Positions 43,610 through 54,703 of a stretch of 64,000 bases of DNA are shown in pieces. The stretch covers positions 62,001-126,000 of the forward strand of contig JAZGUH010000112.1 in assembly GCA_037893225.1 (NCBI GenBank). Direction: 5' to 3'. The notes under the pieces were generated by a model. It was not told the DNA's origin, did not search any database, and worked only from the letters and a program-made list of their open reading frames with translations. The DNA is from Hippasteria phrygiana (Eukaryota > Echinodermata > Asteroidea > Valvatida > Goniasteridae). How positions within the stretch are numbered: position 1 is the first letter of the stretch; each line of letters begins with the position of its first letter. A program made the position numbers and the translations under genes.

Positions 43610-45642
43610 GAAAGTATGACTATGTACATAAGTGTTTGAAATGATTGTGTGTATTTAAAAAAAATTAATATATCCTTTCTGGTGCTGTTAGATGTTGAAC
43701 GAAATAAATAAAATAAAATAAGCCTGTTTTTCCTCAATTACTCATAAATGGCTGAGTGGACAAGAGTGACTTTGGTTACTGTGTAAAATATTCACAAAGT
43801 TTCAACTGGAAAAGTTTTCAAAGCCAATTTGTTGTATAATTCCCTTAAAATTCTCAGCAAAAATGTGTTTAGCTGCACAGATCAAATTCACACCAATATT
43901 GCTACTGTATAATGTTTGTTACAATGTACGTACATGTGTGAGTAGTATACACTTTGTCCTGATACTGTGTTTGTGTATTAATATGTATCACAATGTTGTA
44001 CATAAATTATTTTTTTTACCCTAAAGCCTATTGTTTTCTCTTTAGTACACCTTTGCTGAATCAAAATGTATACATTTTCTTTTTTTATTCCAAAGCCTGT
44101 TTTTTTGTTTTCTTTGTAGTAACTTGCTGAATCAAATAATCTGGAAACAATCAGTGTGCAGTCAGCTGAATCTAATACCTTATGTGTAGAATAAAAGACC
44201 TGTCCGAGTTACTGCTCGGACCAACAAAATCAAACATATGTACAATAATGTGCATTGCTGGCTGGTGGGATATTGTTGGATCCTGCGGGATATAATTTCA
44301 GGTAACAAAGAGCGCTTCTGTGCCGCCAGCTTTGAGTGTAGCTTCTAACCAACAAAATGAAACCCGGTGGTTCTTGGCCCTCAACTTCACAACCATTTGT
44401 TGTCCAAAACGTGCATGCCCTGTATTCACAATGTGACGGCCAAATCTTCAATCTTGTTCCCGCAATGCTGTGATTTTCCCCTAATTGAATAGGTCACCCA
44501 TTGTAGCCTTTTCCCCTAGTCTTAATAACCTCTTTGTAACCTGTGGTAATAGAGGTGCAATGCCACAGTCATAAAACTGTCATTGGCCAAAATATACATG
44601 CCCTGTCATTGCCCAAATCTTGATCTTCCATCTTGTACCCCAAACCAGCACCAGTGTTGTGATTTTGCCCTATGAAGAGGTCACCCATTGTGGACTTTTC
44701 CCCCTGGTCTTAATAACCCCTTTTGTAACCTGTGGTAATAAGAGGTGCAATGCCACAGTTAAAAAATTTTTTTTTTTTTTTCCAAATCCGGTTACAAAGC
44801 TGGACATAATTCGTCCGTGCGGCTGGTGCCAGATTATTCAGCCAGAAAATCTTTTCAGAGTGCAGCAACAAAAGTGATTTCTTCTCTTAGCTTTTTTTTT
44901 TTTTTAAAGAGTTGGCTTTTATACTATGACTTCACCTGTATGTTAATCACCCGAGCTGACCTTGTATTGTTTCCACATAGAACAAAATGCAGAGCATTGT
45001 GGTACTAGTATTTATATTACATGTAGGTGATTACGTCACAGGAAACAAATGTAAAACACCTTTCATCAACATCCAGTATGGAAGAGGTACATGTAGCAGA
45101 AAGCCCAAACAAGATCATCTGTCAAGGGATTTGGATTGGCTAATAGTTGAGTGTTGAAGCATCATACATGTATGGGAAGCTAAGGTGGAATTATTCCTCC
45201 CTGGTGGGATGCAAGTTAGCCCCACACAAGGCTAAAAGCCACTCGTGGTACGGAGGGCTACAAAAAGAATTTAAAAAATCAAAGATACAAGAGGTAGGAA
45301 TTAATATTCCCCTTGAAGCAGGAAAGATAGAAAGATGAATGGAAACATGCACCAGGCAAAGAATTCCATAGAGATACATGTACACAACGAGGGAAAAATG
45401 ATTGGCATAGCTTTTTGTTTACATGTACATGTACCTGTACATTTAGGTGCAGCTACATGTACATGTAGAATATATTGGTGGGAAGGCAGAAAGCCGAGTT
45501 TCACGCTCACCCAGACCCAGCAGTTTGCTACCAGTCATATGCATATATCCAACTCCCATGAATGTCCAACTCTTTACCTACATTCTATGGTACACTGAAT
45601 TGTGCTTTTATAGTGAACAGAATAATTTTTTGGCAATGGCAT
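43610..45642. other. Intergenic with tandem duplications, no gene seen
   Basis: A ~70-bp direct repeat (TTACCCTAAAGCCTATTG / TTATTCCAAAGCCTGTTT, 44016-44135) and a ~184-bp tandem duplication at 44411-44770. The rest is AT-rich with no exon evidence. Confidence 0.5.
44411..44770 (+). repeat. ~184-bp tandem duplication
   Basis: CATGCCCTGT..CAAATCTT..GTGATTTT.CCCTA..GGTCACCCATTGT..TTTTCCCC..GTCTTAATAACC..GTAACCTGTGGTAAT..GAGGTGCAATGCCACAGT appears twice in direct order with modest divergence. Confidence 0.9.
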
Positions 45643-45722
45643 AAACCCTAAAACCCCTGAAACCCTAAAACCCTAAAACCCCTAAAACCCCTAAAACCCT
45701 AAACCCCAAAACCCTAAAACCC
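45643..45722 (+). repeat. Telomere-like degenerate array (CCCTAAAA)n
   Basis: About ten units of AACCCTAAA, AACCCCTAAA or AACCCCAAA. The unit is longer and more variable than the animal CCCTAA telomere repeat. Confidence 0.92.
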
Positions 45723-45889
45723 AATATACAGTATGTAGTATGTAATATGTAGTATGTAAATGAACCTCTTATTCTATATATTTTTTTTTACTGTCCGTGC
45801 TTTTCAACAAGTACACGTGTACATGTACATGTAGGATTTGTTTTAGATTACATGTACATTTTTGTACTAGTACAAAGGTAATATACAAC

Positions 45890-46120
45890 ATTTGCATAAA
45901 AATCCAAACTACCGAATTATTATGAAATACCTTACTTGACTGTAACTAGTGTAAGTACAGTAAATAAGTCTCAAGCGTCCTGTGAAATCATGGCACCTGG
46001 TGCGCTGTCGTTTTCAAGAAAAGTGAAATTTGTGTATCAATTTGCAGCGATTGGTTGGCCGACAATCATGCTATTAAAGAAAACATGGTGTGCTACATGT
46101 ATGGGACTGCAAGGGGACCT
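45890..46120 (+). repeat. Dispersed repeat R1, partial copy
   Basis: ATTATTATGAAATACCTTAC, GTCTCAAGC.TCCTGTGAAATCA and GGCCGACAATCAT match 56165-56310. The 96-codon frame here is repeat sequence. Confidence 0.75.
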
Positions 46121-46276
46121 TTTCTTTGATTTACCCAAAAACCTAAATGTATGCAGCACGCGTACATTTTCTTACGGTCACTGCCTCCACAGTGCACCCG
46201 CCACCAGAAAGAGAAGTTCATTTTGAATTTCTCTTGGTCAGCACTATTCCTGGAACCTTTCCAGAATCACGGACCA

Positions 46277-46469
46277 TTAACCCTAACCCCCAGGCATTTT
46301 TACTAGGAGGCTTCCTCAACCTGTCAAAATCCAACACTGCAGTATACCTACATGTACATGTATGGCACATTCTTTTTGGACTTGGACAAATTGGGGCATC
46401 ATAGCTCCATGTAAAGTAATGGTGCTAAACCTATCAGAATTAGACAAAACCTGGGATAGTTAGGGTTAA
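46277..46469 (+). mobile_element. TTAA-type MITE, CTCAACCTGTCAAAATCC family, copy 2
   Basis: TTAA|CCCTAACCCCC left, GATAGTTAGGG|TTAA right, TTAA intact on both sides, 193 bp. Family mate of 34616-34850. Confidence 0.92.
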
Positions 46470-47047
46470 GTGTGATTTACACACATACCATGTACATGTA
46501 CATTGTACACGGTGTGGACAGATTGTCATTGGAATACATTTTTAGTCAGAATGAGCCCCCCCTATTGTTCCCATTCCCAAAATAGCAGTGATTTGGCAAT
46601 TTAATTAATCATCTAGATAGTCATCAGCTGAGAGCAGTTTTGAGAAGGGAAGCCAAATTGACTGCTTTCATGTATGATTAATTCCAAGTTCAACCTTGAT
46701 AGACCGACATGTAAGCACTCGGGCATAAAGCTATTGAACCTTGGCGCCTTGCTCATGGCAATGACTGGCTGCACACTGCTGGTCTGTGGGAGCACTGTAC
46801 TTTTCCCCCCATAGTCGTAGCACAGAGCGTGGATTGTTCTCGGAGAGCCATTGCAATTCCATCATCAATGAAGTTGCAGGGTTTGCCTGCAGGTGTCTCG
46901 CTGTGCATTGGTTGGACGGTGGGTTGGATGGTTGTTTGGTTCACGAACCTAATAAGAGGAATGGCAAAACACATGGCTCCGTTTTGAACCCTGCAACAGT
47001 ATTACTCTTTCTGGAAATGCCTATTCTGTTTTTGTATGGTTCACAAT

Positions 47048-47481
47048 TAGTGGTGGAAAGATTCGGAGATTTCAAAATCCGGTTATCCTAATTTTATTCA
47101 AATCCCATCCAGCTCATAGTCGTGCCAACAAAAAGTGATAAGGTGCTTCATGAAAAGCCCTCCCAATGACTGAATATAATTTGCAGGATTCAGTGAACAC
47201 GGGGCCTTTACGAAAACACTCCAGAGCTGTAATGTTGAAAAAACAAAATGGATGGGCATGAGATTCATACACCAAAAAGACTAGTGAACGCAGTTTACAA
47301 TCAAAGACCATGGAACAAATTGGAGGATGTTCCAGTTGTTTTCTTTAGCCTGTGTCACATAAAGAGGAGGGCTTAATTTATTTGTCAAGGTTGCTTTCGA
47401 ATATCCGGTTTCCAAAATCGAAACTGAATAGTGGAATTCAAACTGAATATTTAAAAAATCCGGATTTATATCCCACCACTA
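47048..47481. mobile_element. 434-bp hAT-type element with TAGTGGTGG ends
   Basis: TAGTGGTGGAAAGATTCGG left, TATATCCCACCACTA right, with an exact 8-bp duplication TTCACAAT (47040-47047 and 47482-47489). AAATCCGG motifs lie near both ends. No coding capacity. Confidence 0.94.
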
Positions 47482-47489
47482 TTCACAAT

Positions 47490-49321
47490 ACTTTATTGAA
47501 AAATAGGCTGAACTTGCTGCTCAAAAAATGACATAACTTCTGATTGGCTTGACTGATTTTGATGAAATAAAGACTATTTTTCATGTAAGAAGTTCCCGCA
47601 TCGGGATCTGTCGAAATCTAGATTCTGAGGTTGCCTGGTTTGGCCTGGACATTTGTTTTGGGACACCCTGTACATATCTTTAACAAATTTAGTTAATCCT
47701 TGGTGCTAATTACCTCATGTTGAACGGAGCGTGCTGCATTATTATATCACATGTACCGGTAGGCTACTGAAAGCCCTCCATTATTTTACAGAGGTTTAGG
47801 CAGCGTTGGTTACAGGACCGCTTCTCTCTCGCAAGCAGCGAGCCATGCCGAATTGCCAGGGTGACGATGTCATTGAAGGGCGCTGTGGTGTGACTTTTTT
47901 GTCACCTCAGCCACCTGGCATGGCTCTCTCATTGAGAGAAAAAGGTGGCTGAGAAGGTGTCAGGTGGCTTAATTTTGGCCAGTTGATGGTGTCCAAGTTG
48001 ATTTATGAGACCCCTGTGTCAGTTATTAGTGTACTGGATGAAAATTGGCTGGGAGAGGTTAGAGAGGACATTGACAATTAATTATACAAATGCCAAAGCT
48101 GTCACAGACCTGTTTAATTAATGATGGGCTGAATATATTAAAATTGGTTGGTGAGTTGCTTTTGGTCAGTGCAGAAGACGTTGGTTGGTTGTTCACACTG
48201 TCTATAATCTAGCACGTACATACATGTACGTGTACATTGTATGTAACACATTTGTGTATGGCGGGCTCCATTTCATTCACTTTACATGTACACACAAATG
48301 TGTATTGACCTCCAAACGTGGACGTCCTATTGTCCCTCTTTTGTTTGTACTTTTTTCGGAAGACCTCCTTATGTTTTGTACACATACAATTCCAACATTT
48401 TTCGAGTTTTATACGTATTCACGGAGGATAGTCCCAACTTGCTAAAGTTTGGAAATTTGGTCAAACTCGGGATTCGGGAATGGAAATGAACAAGGCAGAC
48501 TTAATTGATGGTGTGAAAACCGAGAGTCATTTTAAAAAAACTAGTAAGATTATTTGAAAGAAAAATGACCACCCTGTCGCTGGTTTAATTTGGTCTTTGC
48601 TCCGCTAGACCAATGCCTAAACTACTGGACACAGTCAGCTGGTTCAGTGTGAATTTTCAAGCCCTGCTCTGTAAAAGCACAGAAAAAGGGAAAATAATTT
48701 GATGTTGCCTATAAAGTATACAAGTAGCATAATTTGCAGTTAACAGTTATTACAAGTATTACTCTGCAATTTCTGTTTGAATGGTTGCAAGCTGTAAATT
48801 GGTATTAGTACGTAACTAGCATGTAACTGAATATAAATGTATGGTCTACTCATTCCCATATTGCAAAACAAGGTCCTTACTCAAGTGTAGCAATTGATTG
48901 TATGCATCTTTTGCGTTGTCCCAACAATTACTGTTCATTGTCCTTTAAATTTTCTGTCAAATGCAAAGCAAATGATACAGGTGTCGTACATGTATACATA
49001 CATGTGTACATTTGTACATTAAATTTTGTAGTCAGTCATTTATTAGAGTAACCACACTGAAACGATAGTTCAACACTTTTCATATTTAATTTTTTTTTTA
49101 TGAACTACATGTACATGTACATGTACACTGTAGGTATTGCATAAGTACGATGAACCCACCTGTGAACGTGACTTTGTCGTATCATAAATATGTAGCAGGC
49201 CGTGAGCAGATGGCATTTTTATTGCTTGTACTAGCATGAATTAGTTCTTTCTGTGAAATTCATGCGCCTTTTTTTTTATTTAATTGCCCAACTCAGGGGC
49301 AAAGCATGTCCCTATACATGT
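47490..49321. other. Intergenic, minor repeats only
   Basis: Imperfect inverted repeat 47821-47940 (GAGCCATGCC / GGCATGGCTC), a partial R2 repeat at about 48316-48385 and several (TACATG)n. No gene seen. Confidence 0.4.
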
Positions 49322-49470
49322 GAGGACTTTCCATTGTTTCCCTTTGATATAACCCATCCCCATAGACTGAGCACTAGTTTGCCTGTCCTCACTTTTTTCC
49401 GGAACAAAGAAATAAATGTGAGGACGGTATTGTTCCCTTTGTTATACATGTACTCTCTTTTCTGTCCTCA
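49322..49470 (+). mobile_element. MITE with GAGGAC ends, diverged copy
   Basis: GAGGACTTTCC, ATATAACCCATCCCCATAGA and TCTGTCCTC; the ATATAACCCA.CCCCATAGACT phrase is shared with 50202-50355. Confidence 0.7.
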
Positions 49471-49582
49471 CGTGTAATGCGATACCATGACATGTACATG
49501 TATAATGAACTGATGATGGAAGGAATAAGTGGGGGAGGGGGTTTATTCACTTACATTGTACATGGGTTATGGTGATTTTTTG

Positions 49583-49970
49583 TTAACCCAAACTTCCTAC
49601 CTCATTTTTCCTCCCAAGTAACCTGAATCCTCCAACATCCTCTGATTTCAAAGTGTTAAAGCTGCATGTACGTGTAACCCGAATCCTCCAAAATCCTCTT
49701 TTTGGACCATTGCATGAATCCTCCAGAATCTTCTAGGGGTTTTCGTTAACAGTTACACCCTAGTAACCTCATCAATCCTGCGAAATCAACCAGCATCAGA
49801 TTGGGTCTGATGACCTGGATCCTCTATTTTCCTCCAGAGGCAAAATGCCTTTAAATGCCCTCAATCCTATAAATTCGTCCGATGCTTCAACCTCCAAAGA
49901 CCCTGAATCCTCTAAATTCCTGCATTTGGCAAAGATGATTTTGGAGGATTTGGGAAGGTTAGGGTTGTAA
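49583..49970 (-). mobile_element. TTAA-type MITE rich in GGAGGATTTTGG motifs, copy 2
   Basis: Left TTAACCCAAACTTCC, right GGAAGGTTAGGGTTG. It is the reverse of 7012-7368 through most of its length, including CAACCAGCATCAGATTGGG. Confidence 0.82.
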
Positions 49971-50201
49971 AGACTACGAGCAAGTGGGAATTAAAGGTAC
50001 ATGTACTATGGACGCGATTCTCTTGCATTTTTTTAAAAGATTTATCCTATTTAAATTTACAAATTGATTGAAATTGACATTGTGCATGTACACATCTGAC
50101 TCAACGTATAAGTATCTCGCCATGTTGTGATGACTGCTGAGTAATTTGTTGAGCAAGTAAACACTTACATGTACATACAGTCATACTTTCTCAATACTTC
50201 T

Positions 50202-50355
50202 GAGGACAATGCTTTGTGTTTTCTATGGTTCGTTTAATATAACCCAACCCCATAGACTAAGCACGTACTTCTACTTGCGAGGACTGATTTCAACAAAAGA
50301 CTTGACTTGCGAGGACCGAAAGGTTTCTTTGTATTTCCTTTCTCCTCTTGTCCTC
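50202..50355 (+). mobile_element. MITE with GAGGACAA ends, copy 2
   Basis: GAGGACAATGCTTTGTGTTT left, TTTCTCCTCTTGTCCTC right; inverse of 43469-43602 with an insertion around ATATAACCCAACCCC. Confidence 0.82.
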
Positions 50356-50524
50356 AAAAGTATACAGAACCTGTACGTGTGCGTATGTGCTTTAATGAAA
50401 ATTACAGCTACATGTAGCAGAAACCTTTTTCGTGCCAATGCTAAAACCTTCCCCAAGAACTGAAGAGATTCTTCACAGTTGGATCGTAGGGGGGCACTGT
50501 AGTCAGAAGTCATAAACCCATAAT

Positions 50525-50592
50525 GCCGTTTCGCCAAGGATTCCTCAAAAGTGCATATGACAGTATCACGAAAGCCTGAAGAAACCTGTAGG
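50525..50592 (-). mobile_element. SINE family 1 tail fragment
   Basis: GCCAAGGATTCCTCAAAAGTG and CGAAAGCCTGAAGAAACCTG match the reverse of the tail of 30258-30546. Just to its left, 50495-50524 is a scrap of SINE family 2 (AGTCATAAACCCATAATG). Confidence 0.72.
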
Positions 50593-50810
50593 ATTCTTCC
50601 TGAAACTCTTATGGGTGGAATGAACATTAAAACGTAGTTACATGTATGACCATCCCTTGAAAATGCACCATTTGTCTCAAATTCATGGACGAAAACCATG
50701 GTTTCCAGTGGTCCAGCTCTTTTCATCCCCAAAATGATTTTCAGACAAATGAATGATTTTCAGACAAATGAATGATTTTCAAGGGGTGGCCATGTGATTT
50801 ATTATGTTTT

Positions 50811-50881
50811 TTTACCCTAACTCCCCAGGGTGTGTGGAAAATAAGATTCAAATTGGAGGGTAACAGGACTGTTAGGGTTAA
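50811..50881 (+). mobile_element. ~70-bp TTAA-type mini-element, copy 2
   Basis: CCCTAACTCCCCAGGGTGTG to GGACTGTTAGGG|TTAA. The right TTAA (50878-50881) is at the same time the left TTAA of the next element. Confidence 0.75.
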
Positions 50882-51217
50882 CCCTAACCCCCTAGGCCCT
50901 TATTGCTAGGAACAATCCTCAATCCTCCTCAATCCTCCAAAATCCTCCTGTGCTTCAATCACCATTCATCCTCAATCCTCCAAAATCCTTTGCTTCAATC
51001 ACCACTCAATCACCATTCCTCCTCAATCCTCCAAAATCCTCCTGTGCTTCAATCACCATTCCTCCTCAATCCTCCAAAATCCTCCGGTGCTTCAATCACC
51101 ATTCCTCCTCAATCCTCCAAAATCCTCCGGTGCTTCAATCACCATTCCTCCTCAATCCTCATATCCTCCAAAACCACCATGAGGATTTTGGAGGATTGAG
51201 GAGGGTTAGGGTTTTAA
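50878..51217 (+). mobile_element. TTAA-type element with TCCTCAATCCTCCAAAATCC array
   Basis: TTAA|CCCTAACCCCCTAGGCCC left, GGAGGGTTAGGG near 51211 right with TTTTAA following. The interior is a run of 34-36-bp tandem units (CAATCCTCCAAAATCCTCC..TGCTTCAATCACCATTC) ending in an inverted GAGGATTTTGGAGGATTGAG. Apparent open frames (SSILQNPP) are repeat products. Confidence 0.85.
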
Positions 51218-51390
51218 TGATCTTTCCAAACTTAGTGATTTATTTTAGGATGATTACTTTTTGTAGCCTAATCGGGCACCTCTAATAAGGCAATTTGTCC
51301 CATTGACGTCTTGAATACGGATGATGGCCATGGTCGGGGTTTGGGAAAAAAGACCACCAGGCGGGTTGTCATCTATAAGCGCATTCCTAT

Positions 51391-52541
51391 ACCGGTTTCA
51401 CACTACTCTGAACTTACCCGGGTAATTTATTACCCGGGTAGTTGTCATTACCCGGGTAGAAACTAACCCGGAGAATCGGTTTCACACTACAAAATAACCC
51501 TTCAATTCTGCTTACCCGCTTCAGCGCGCACCCGGGTAACTTGTAGCCGCATTCACACTATGCGAATGGTAACCCGGAGAATGTGCATTGCTTGACCTCT
51601 GCCCTAGCCATTGTTTCGTCGGCGTCGCGTAAAGAAGCGAAGTGAGAGCGGCGCGAGAGCATGCAATGCAAATTGAAAAAAATCAGATCAGCATTGGTAC
51701 ATGTAGCGTGCACGCGTCATCCTTTAGACTTGAAGACAAGTCGTTTAGACAGTCGTGTTTTGTCTGCAGGCGCCGCATTTACCAGCGCGGTGTCACGCAA
51801 TAATATGCCCGCCTTTCGTGAAGTTCCGACATGTCTTCTTTCCTTCATGGTCAGTAATTGGACAGTCGACACACACGCATCTCGGGGCCAAGGTTGCACG
51901 AACGTTCCCACATGTTATTATACCGCTCGCTACACGTAACCCCTGCAAAGTGCGGAGTAAGTATTATAATACGCGGTGGTGCAGTCGGACTAATGCCGAC
52001 CAATTACCGACTTGATTTCAAGTCTAGTCATCCTTCAACTGTGCGGTCTAGACTGGTGTCTTGCATTAAGTGTATGTAAAATGTACTTATTAAGACGAGG
52101 CATCATCTACGGAAGACTGGTGCCTTTCATGAAGTATACGTAAAAATAAACTTATTAAGGCGAAGTACATGTACCAGCCACGGCGGCCGTACTAATAAAT
52201 TACGTCACCTTCGCAAAGTTGGCCGATTAAAACAAGACAAAGCGCACGCACACACCCACCCACCTACCCGGGTAGAAGAAAACCCGGCGAGCATTCACAC
52301 TACTGATGGTAACCCGGAGAATCGTCTCAAGGTAGTCGTTAACCCCGAGATTGGTGGGTTAACCCACCTCGCGAGCAGGGCTAGAAATTACCCGGGTAAG
52401 TGGGGTTTTGGGGCAGTTAACCCGGAGAATTTCTAACCCGGAGAATTGTAGTGGGAACGCTCCACATTACCCGGGTAATTGCCGGGTAAACATTTTCGTT
52501 AACCCGGCAATTACCCGGGTAAGAGCATAGTGTGAAACCGG
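51391..52541. mobile_element. 1.15-kb TIR element with ACCCGGGTAA / AACCCGGAGAAT motifs
   Basis: ACCGGTTTCACACTA left, TAGTGTGAAACCGG right. Both sub-ends hold many TTACCCGGGTAA palindromes and AACCCGGAGAAT motifs (about ten of each kind in 51415-51575 and 52265-52520). The middle 51600-52250 is GC-richer unique DNA with short open frames that do not resemble a transposase. No clear target duplication. Superfamily undetermined. Confidence 0.85.
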
Positions 52542-52635
52542 CATTACGCGTACTCAATGCATTGTTTGCATTAATCTTGGCTGAACAAACAGCCGGCCAG
52601 AAGGGGTTACATGGCTCAATTGTCCAGTGTATGAC

Positions 52636-52790
52636 ATGACAAGTGTGTAAATTCCGGCAAGCGCGGACTGCCTATTGTCCCTCTTTTGTTTGTACTTTAT
52701 AACTTTTTCGGAAGGCCTCCCATATGTTTTGTACACAAATTTTAATCGTGGACGTTCGGTCAATCGTGGACCCTTTGTCTACACCCTAAC
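52636..52790 (+). repeat. Dispersed repeat R2, copy 2
   Basis: CAAGTGTGTAAATTCCGGCA, CCTATTGTCCCTCTTTTG, GTTTTGTACACAAATTTTAA and CAATCGTGGACCC; see 32636-32765. Confidence 0.65.
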
Positions 52791-52942
52791 CCTTTTGTCC
52801 CTATTGTACTTGCGCAAATATACATTAATTATGTACATTTGTTGAAGTGCTTTGTACATTAAATTTTGCCCTTCACCGACGTATTTTATAAACACTGTAC
52901 ATGTATACTCAGTGTTGTCCCGAGAGATTATTTTGAAAAAAT

Positions 52943-53015
52943 CACTTGGGTGGGAATCGAACCCACGAGCTCCTGCTTTCTAGTGCAGATGTCTTGCCAC
53001 TCGACCACCGAGCTT
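52943..53015 (-). repeat. tRNA-like sequence (tRNA-derived repeat or pseudogene)
   Basis: The minus strand has an A box TGGTCGAGTGG and a perfect B box GGTTCGATTCC with a pairing T stem (GTGGG/CCCAC). The proposed acceptor halves AGCTCGG and CCAAGTG pair poorly, so it is unlikely to be a working tRNA. It may be the head of a SINE whose body continues to the left. Confidence 0.6.
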
Positions 53016-53029
53016 GTCGCAGTCGGTTG

Positions 53030-53933
53030 GCTGGTTCAAATCTGATACAGCGGCGGGTACAGCATCCAAACTATATTCATAAGATGGAATTTGCGTCGGG
53101 GTGATGTACAATAAATATTGGGTTTTGCCCTGCTTTTTGTACATGTACATGTACATACCAGCACATTAGTAGTGAAAAAGAAACAATGGCATGTGTACTT
53201 GTACATGTACATGTAGGCTGTAATTGGTTCCTGGTCAATAACCTGTGTAATCACTCATTATACAGGTGTGAAGGTCGGCCTGTAAAAGCTGTCACAACTA
53301 ATTGGAGCTGTGTTTGTTTGTTTTTTTATTCCCATCTTTGTTGATGTTGGCCACTATCTCCAGCTCATTAACTCAGGCTTGTTTGTTTCAGTTTGTCTGT
53401 CAATCTCTCTTCTGCCCTACATATTGAAGAATTTCTGAACTGTAAATAATTTGAAATGACCCTCGTTGACTTTCTGAACCCTGTATAGTGGGGAATCCAG
53501 TTGTCACATATGGGATTGCCACAATTGGCAGATTTCCGAGAAAAGTGAGAACTGAGATAGCAGCATTAAATGTATCCCTGGAATGGTTTTCTATGGGAAA
53601 AGCCATTGAAGAATGCACTTTGGGAGTCAACGCACTTTTAAATAGCGTGGTTGATTTTATTTGAATTTGCACAGTTAGGTCGGGTAGTCTGATTAGTGCA
53701 GTAGTGCACGTCTCCCTCGGGTCTTGGCTTTTGAAGACAGAGGAAAATGAGAGAAGATCGGGAAAGAATGTCAGTTTCTGGGAAAGAGGGAGGGGTGGCG
53801 GGGGGGGGGGGGGGGGGGGGGGGCTGGGAGAGGAAACCCAAGAGACGTGCACTTATTGGTAAAACTCTAGTACTCAGTTATGCTGAAAAAACCTGATCCG
53901 CACATTACACTTTGGTGGGAAATGTCTGATCTA
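53030..53933. other. Intergenic with a G24 run, no gene seen
   Basis: The 150-codon minus-strand frame (53400-53852) crosses the poly-G run (as poly-Pro) and lacks family features. Confidence 0.4.
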
Positions 53934-54008
53934 TTAACCCTACACCCTAGGGTGTGTGGAAATTGGAATATCATTAAAATTGGAGGATTATGGACTGTCG
54001 GGGTTTAA
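53934..54008 (+). mobile_element. ~75-bp TTAA-type mini-element, copy 3
   Basis: TTAA|CCCTACACCCTAGGGTG left, GGACTGTCGGGG|TTTAA right, with TTGGAGGATTATGGACTG inside; family of 19289 and 50811. Confidence 0.8.
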
Positions 54009-54143
54009 CTTTAAGCTCTGCCCCTTAACTATTGACCTATTGCAGCCTTGACTATGGTTCAACACAAGTACGACCTCTGAAATTTGACTTTGGTGTGCGA
54101 GGCTTTTGATTGGTCAGTGTGTCAAGGGGTGATGCTTACATGT

Positions 54144-54437
54144 ATATGGGTCGGTGTGTTGTTAAATATGGGTCGGTGTGTTGCTTATATGGGTCGGTCC
54201 GTTGCTTATGTGGGTCGGTCCGTTGCTTATGTGGGTCGGTGTGTTGCTTATGTGGGTCGGTCCGTTGCTTATGTGGGTCGGCCCGTTGCTTATGTGGGTC
54301 GGCCCGTTGCTTATGTGGGTCGGTCCGTTGCTTATGTGGGTCGGCCCGTTGCTTATGTGGGTCGGCCCGTTGCTTATGTGGGTCGGCCCGTTGCTTATGT
54401 GGGTCGGTCCGTTGCTTATGTGGGTCGGCCCGTTGCT
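54144..54437. repeat. 21-bp minisatellite, ~14 units
   Basis: The unit TATGTGGGTCGGTCCGTTGC (plus T) varies almost only at GTGTG/GTCCG/GCCCG. Because 21 is a multiple of 3 and no stop arises, frames stay open on both strands (VGRPVAY, LCGSARC, ISNGPTH repeats). No start context, splice site or flanking coding sequence supports translation. Confidence 0.97.
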
Positions 54438-54703
54438 AACCAGGGTTAGAGTTGTGTCTTTCCTTCTTGGTTCTTGAATGGGATTTCCGGCCCAAAAAAT
54501 AAGAAATTCTCTTTCCATTTCATCGGCCACCCAAGTACCCAATACGTGTATACTTGCATAGGATTTCTCCCTTTTTGATTTCTGATTTTAGAAAACTTTT
54601 TTTTCAATTGGACAAGATTCCCTTTTAAATTTGACACCCAAAACTTTCTTTCCCCCATCTGTGTTTTATTTTTTAGCTACCCCCCCCCAAAATAATCAAT
54701 CAA

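Noticed and set aside
50878..51217. A CRISPR-like array (regular repeats with spacers)
   Set aside because: Units and spacers are both repetitive, ends are TTAA transposon ends, and the host is a eukaryote.
50903..51285. Two ~100-codon repeat proteins (SSILQNPP repeats)
   Set aside because: They are translations of the TCCTCAATCCTCCAAAATCC tandem array inside a TTAA element.
52943..53015. A tRNA gene on the minus strand
   Set aside because: B box and T stem are good, but the acceptor stem pairs poorly; kept only as a tRNA-like repeat.
53400..53852. 150-codon minus-strand frame starting with poly-proline
   Set aside because: Produced by the G24 run at 53800-53823; no splice sites or homology seen.
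54084..54542. Four overlapping frames of 99-126 codons on both strands
   Set aside because: All come from the 21-bp minisatellite; length divisible by three and stop-free unit explain them.
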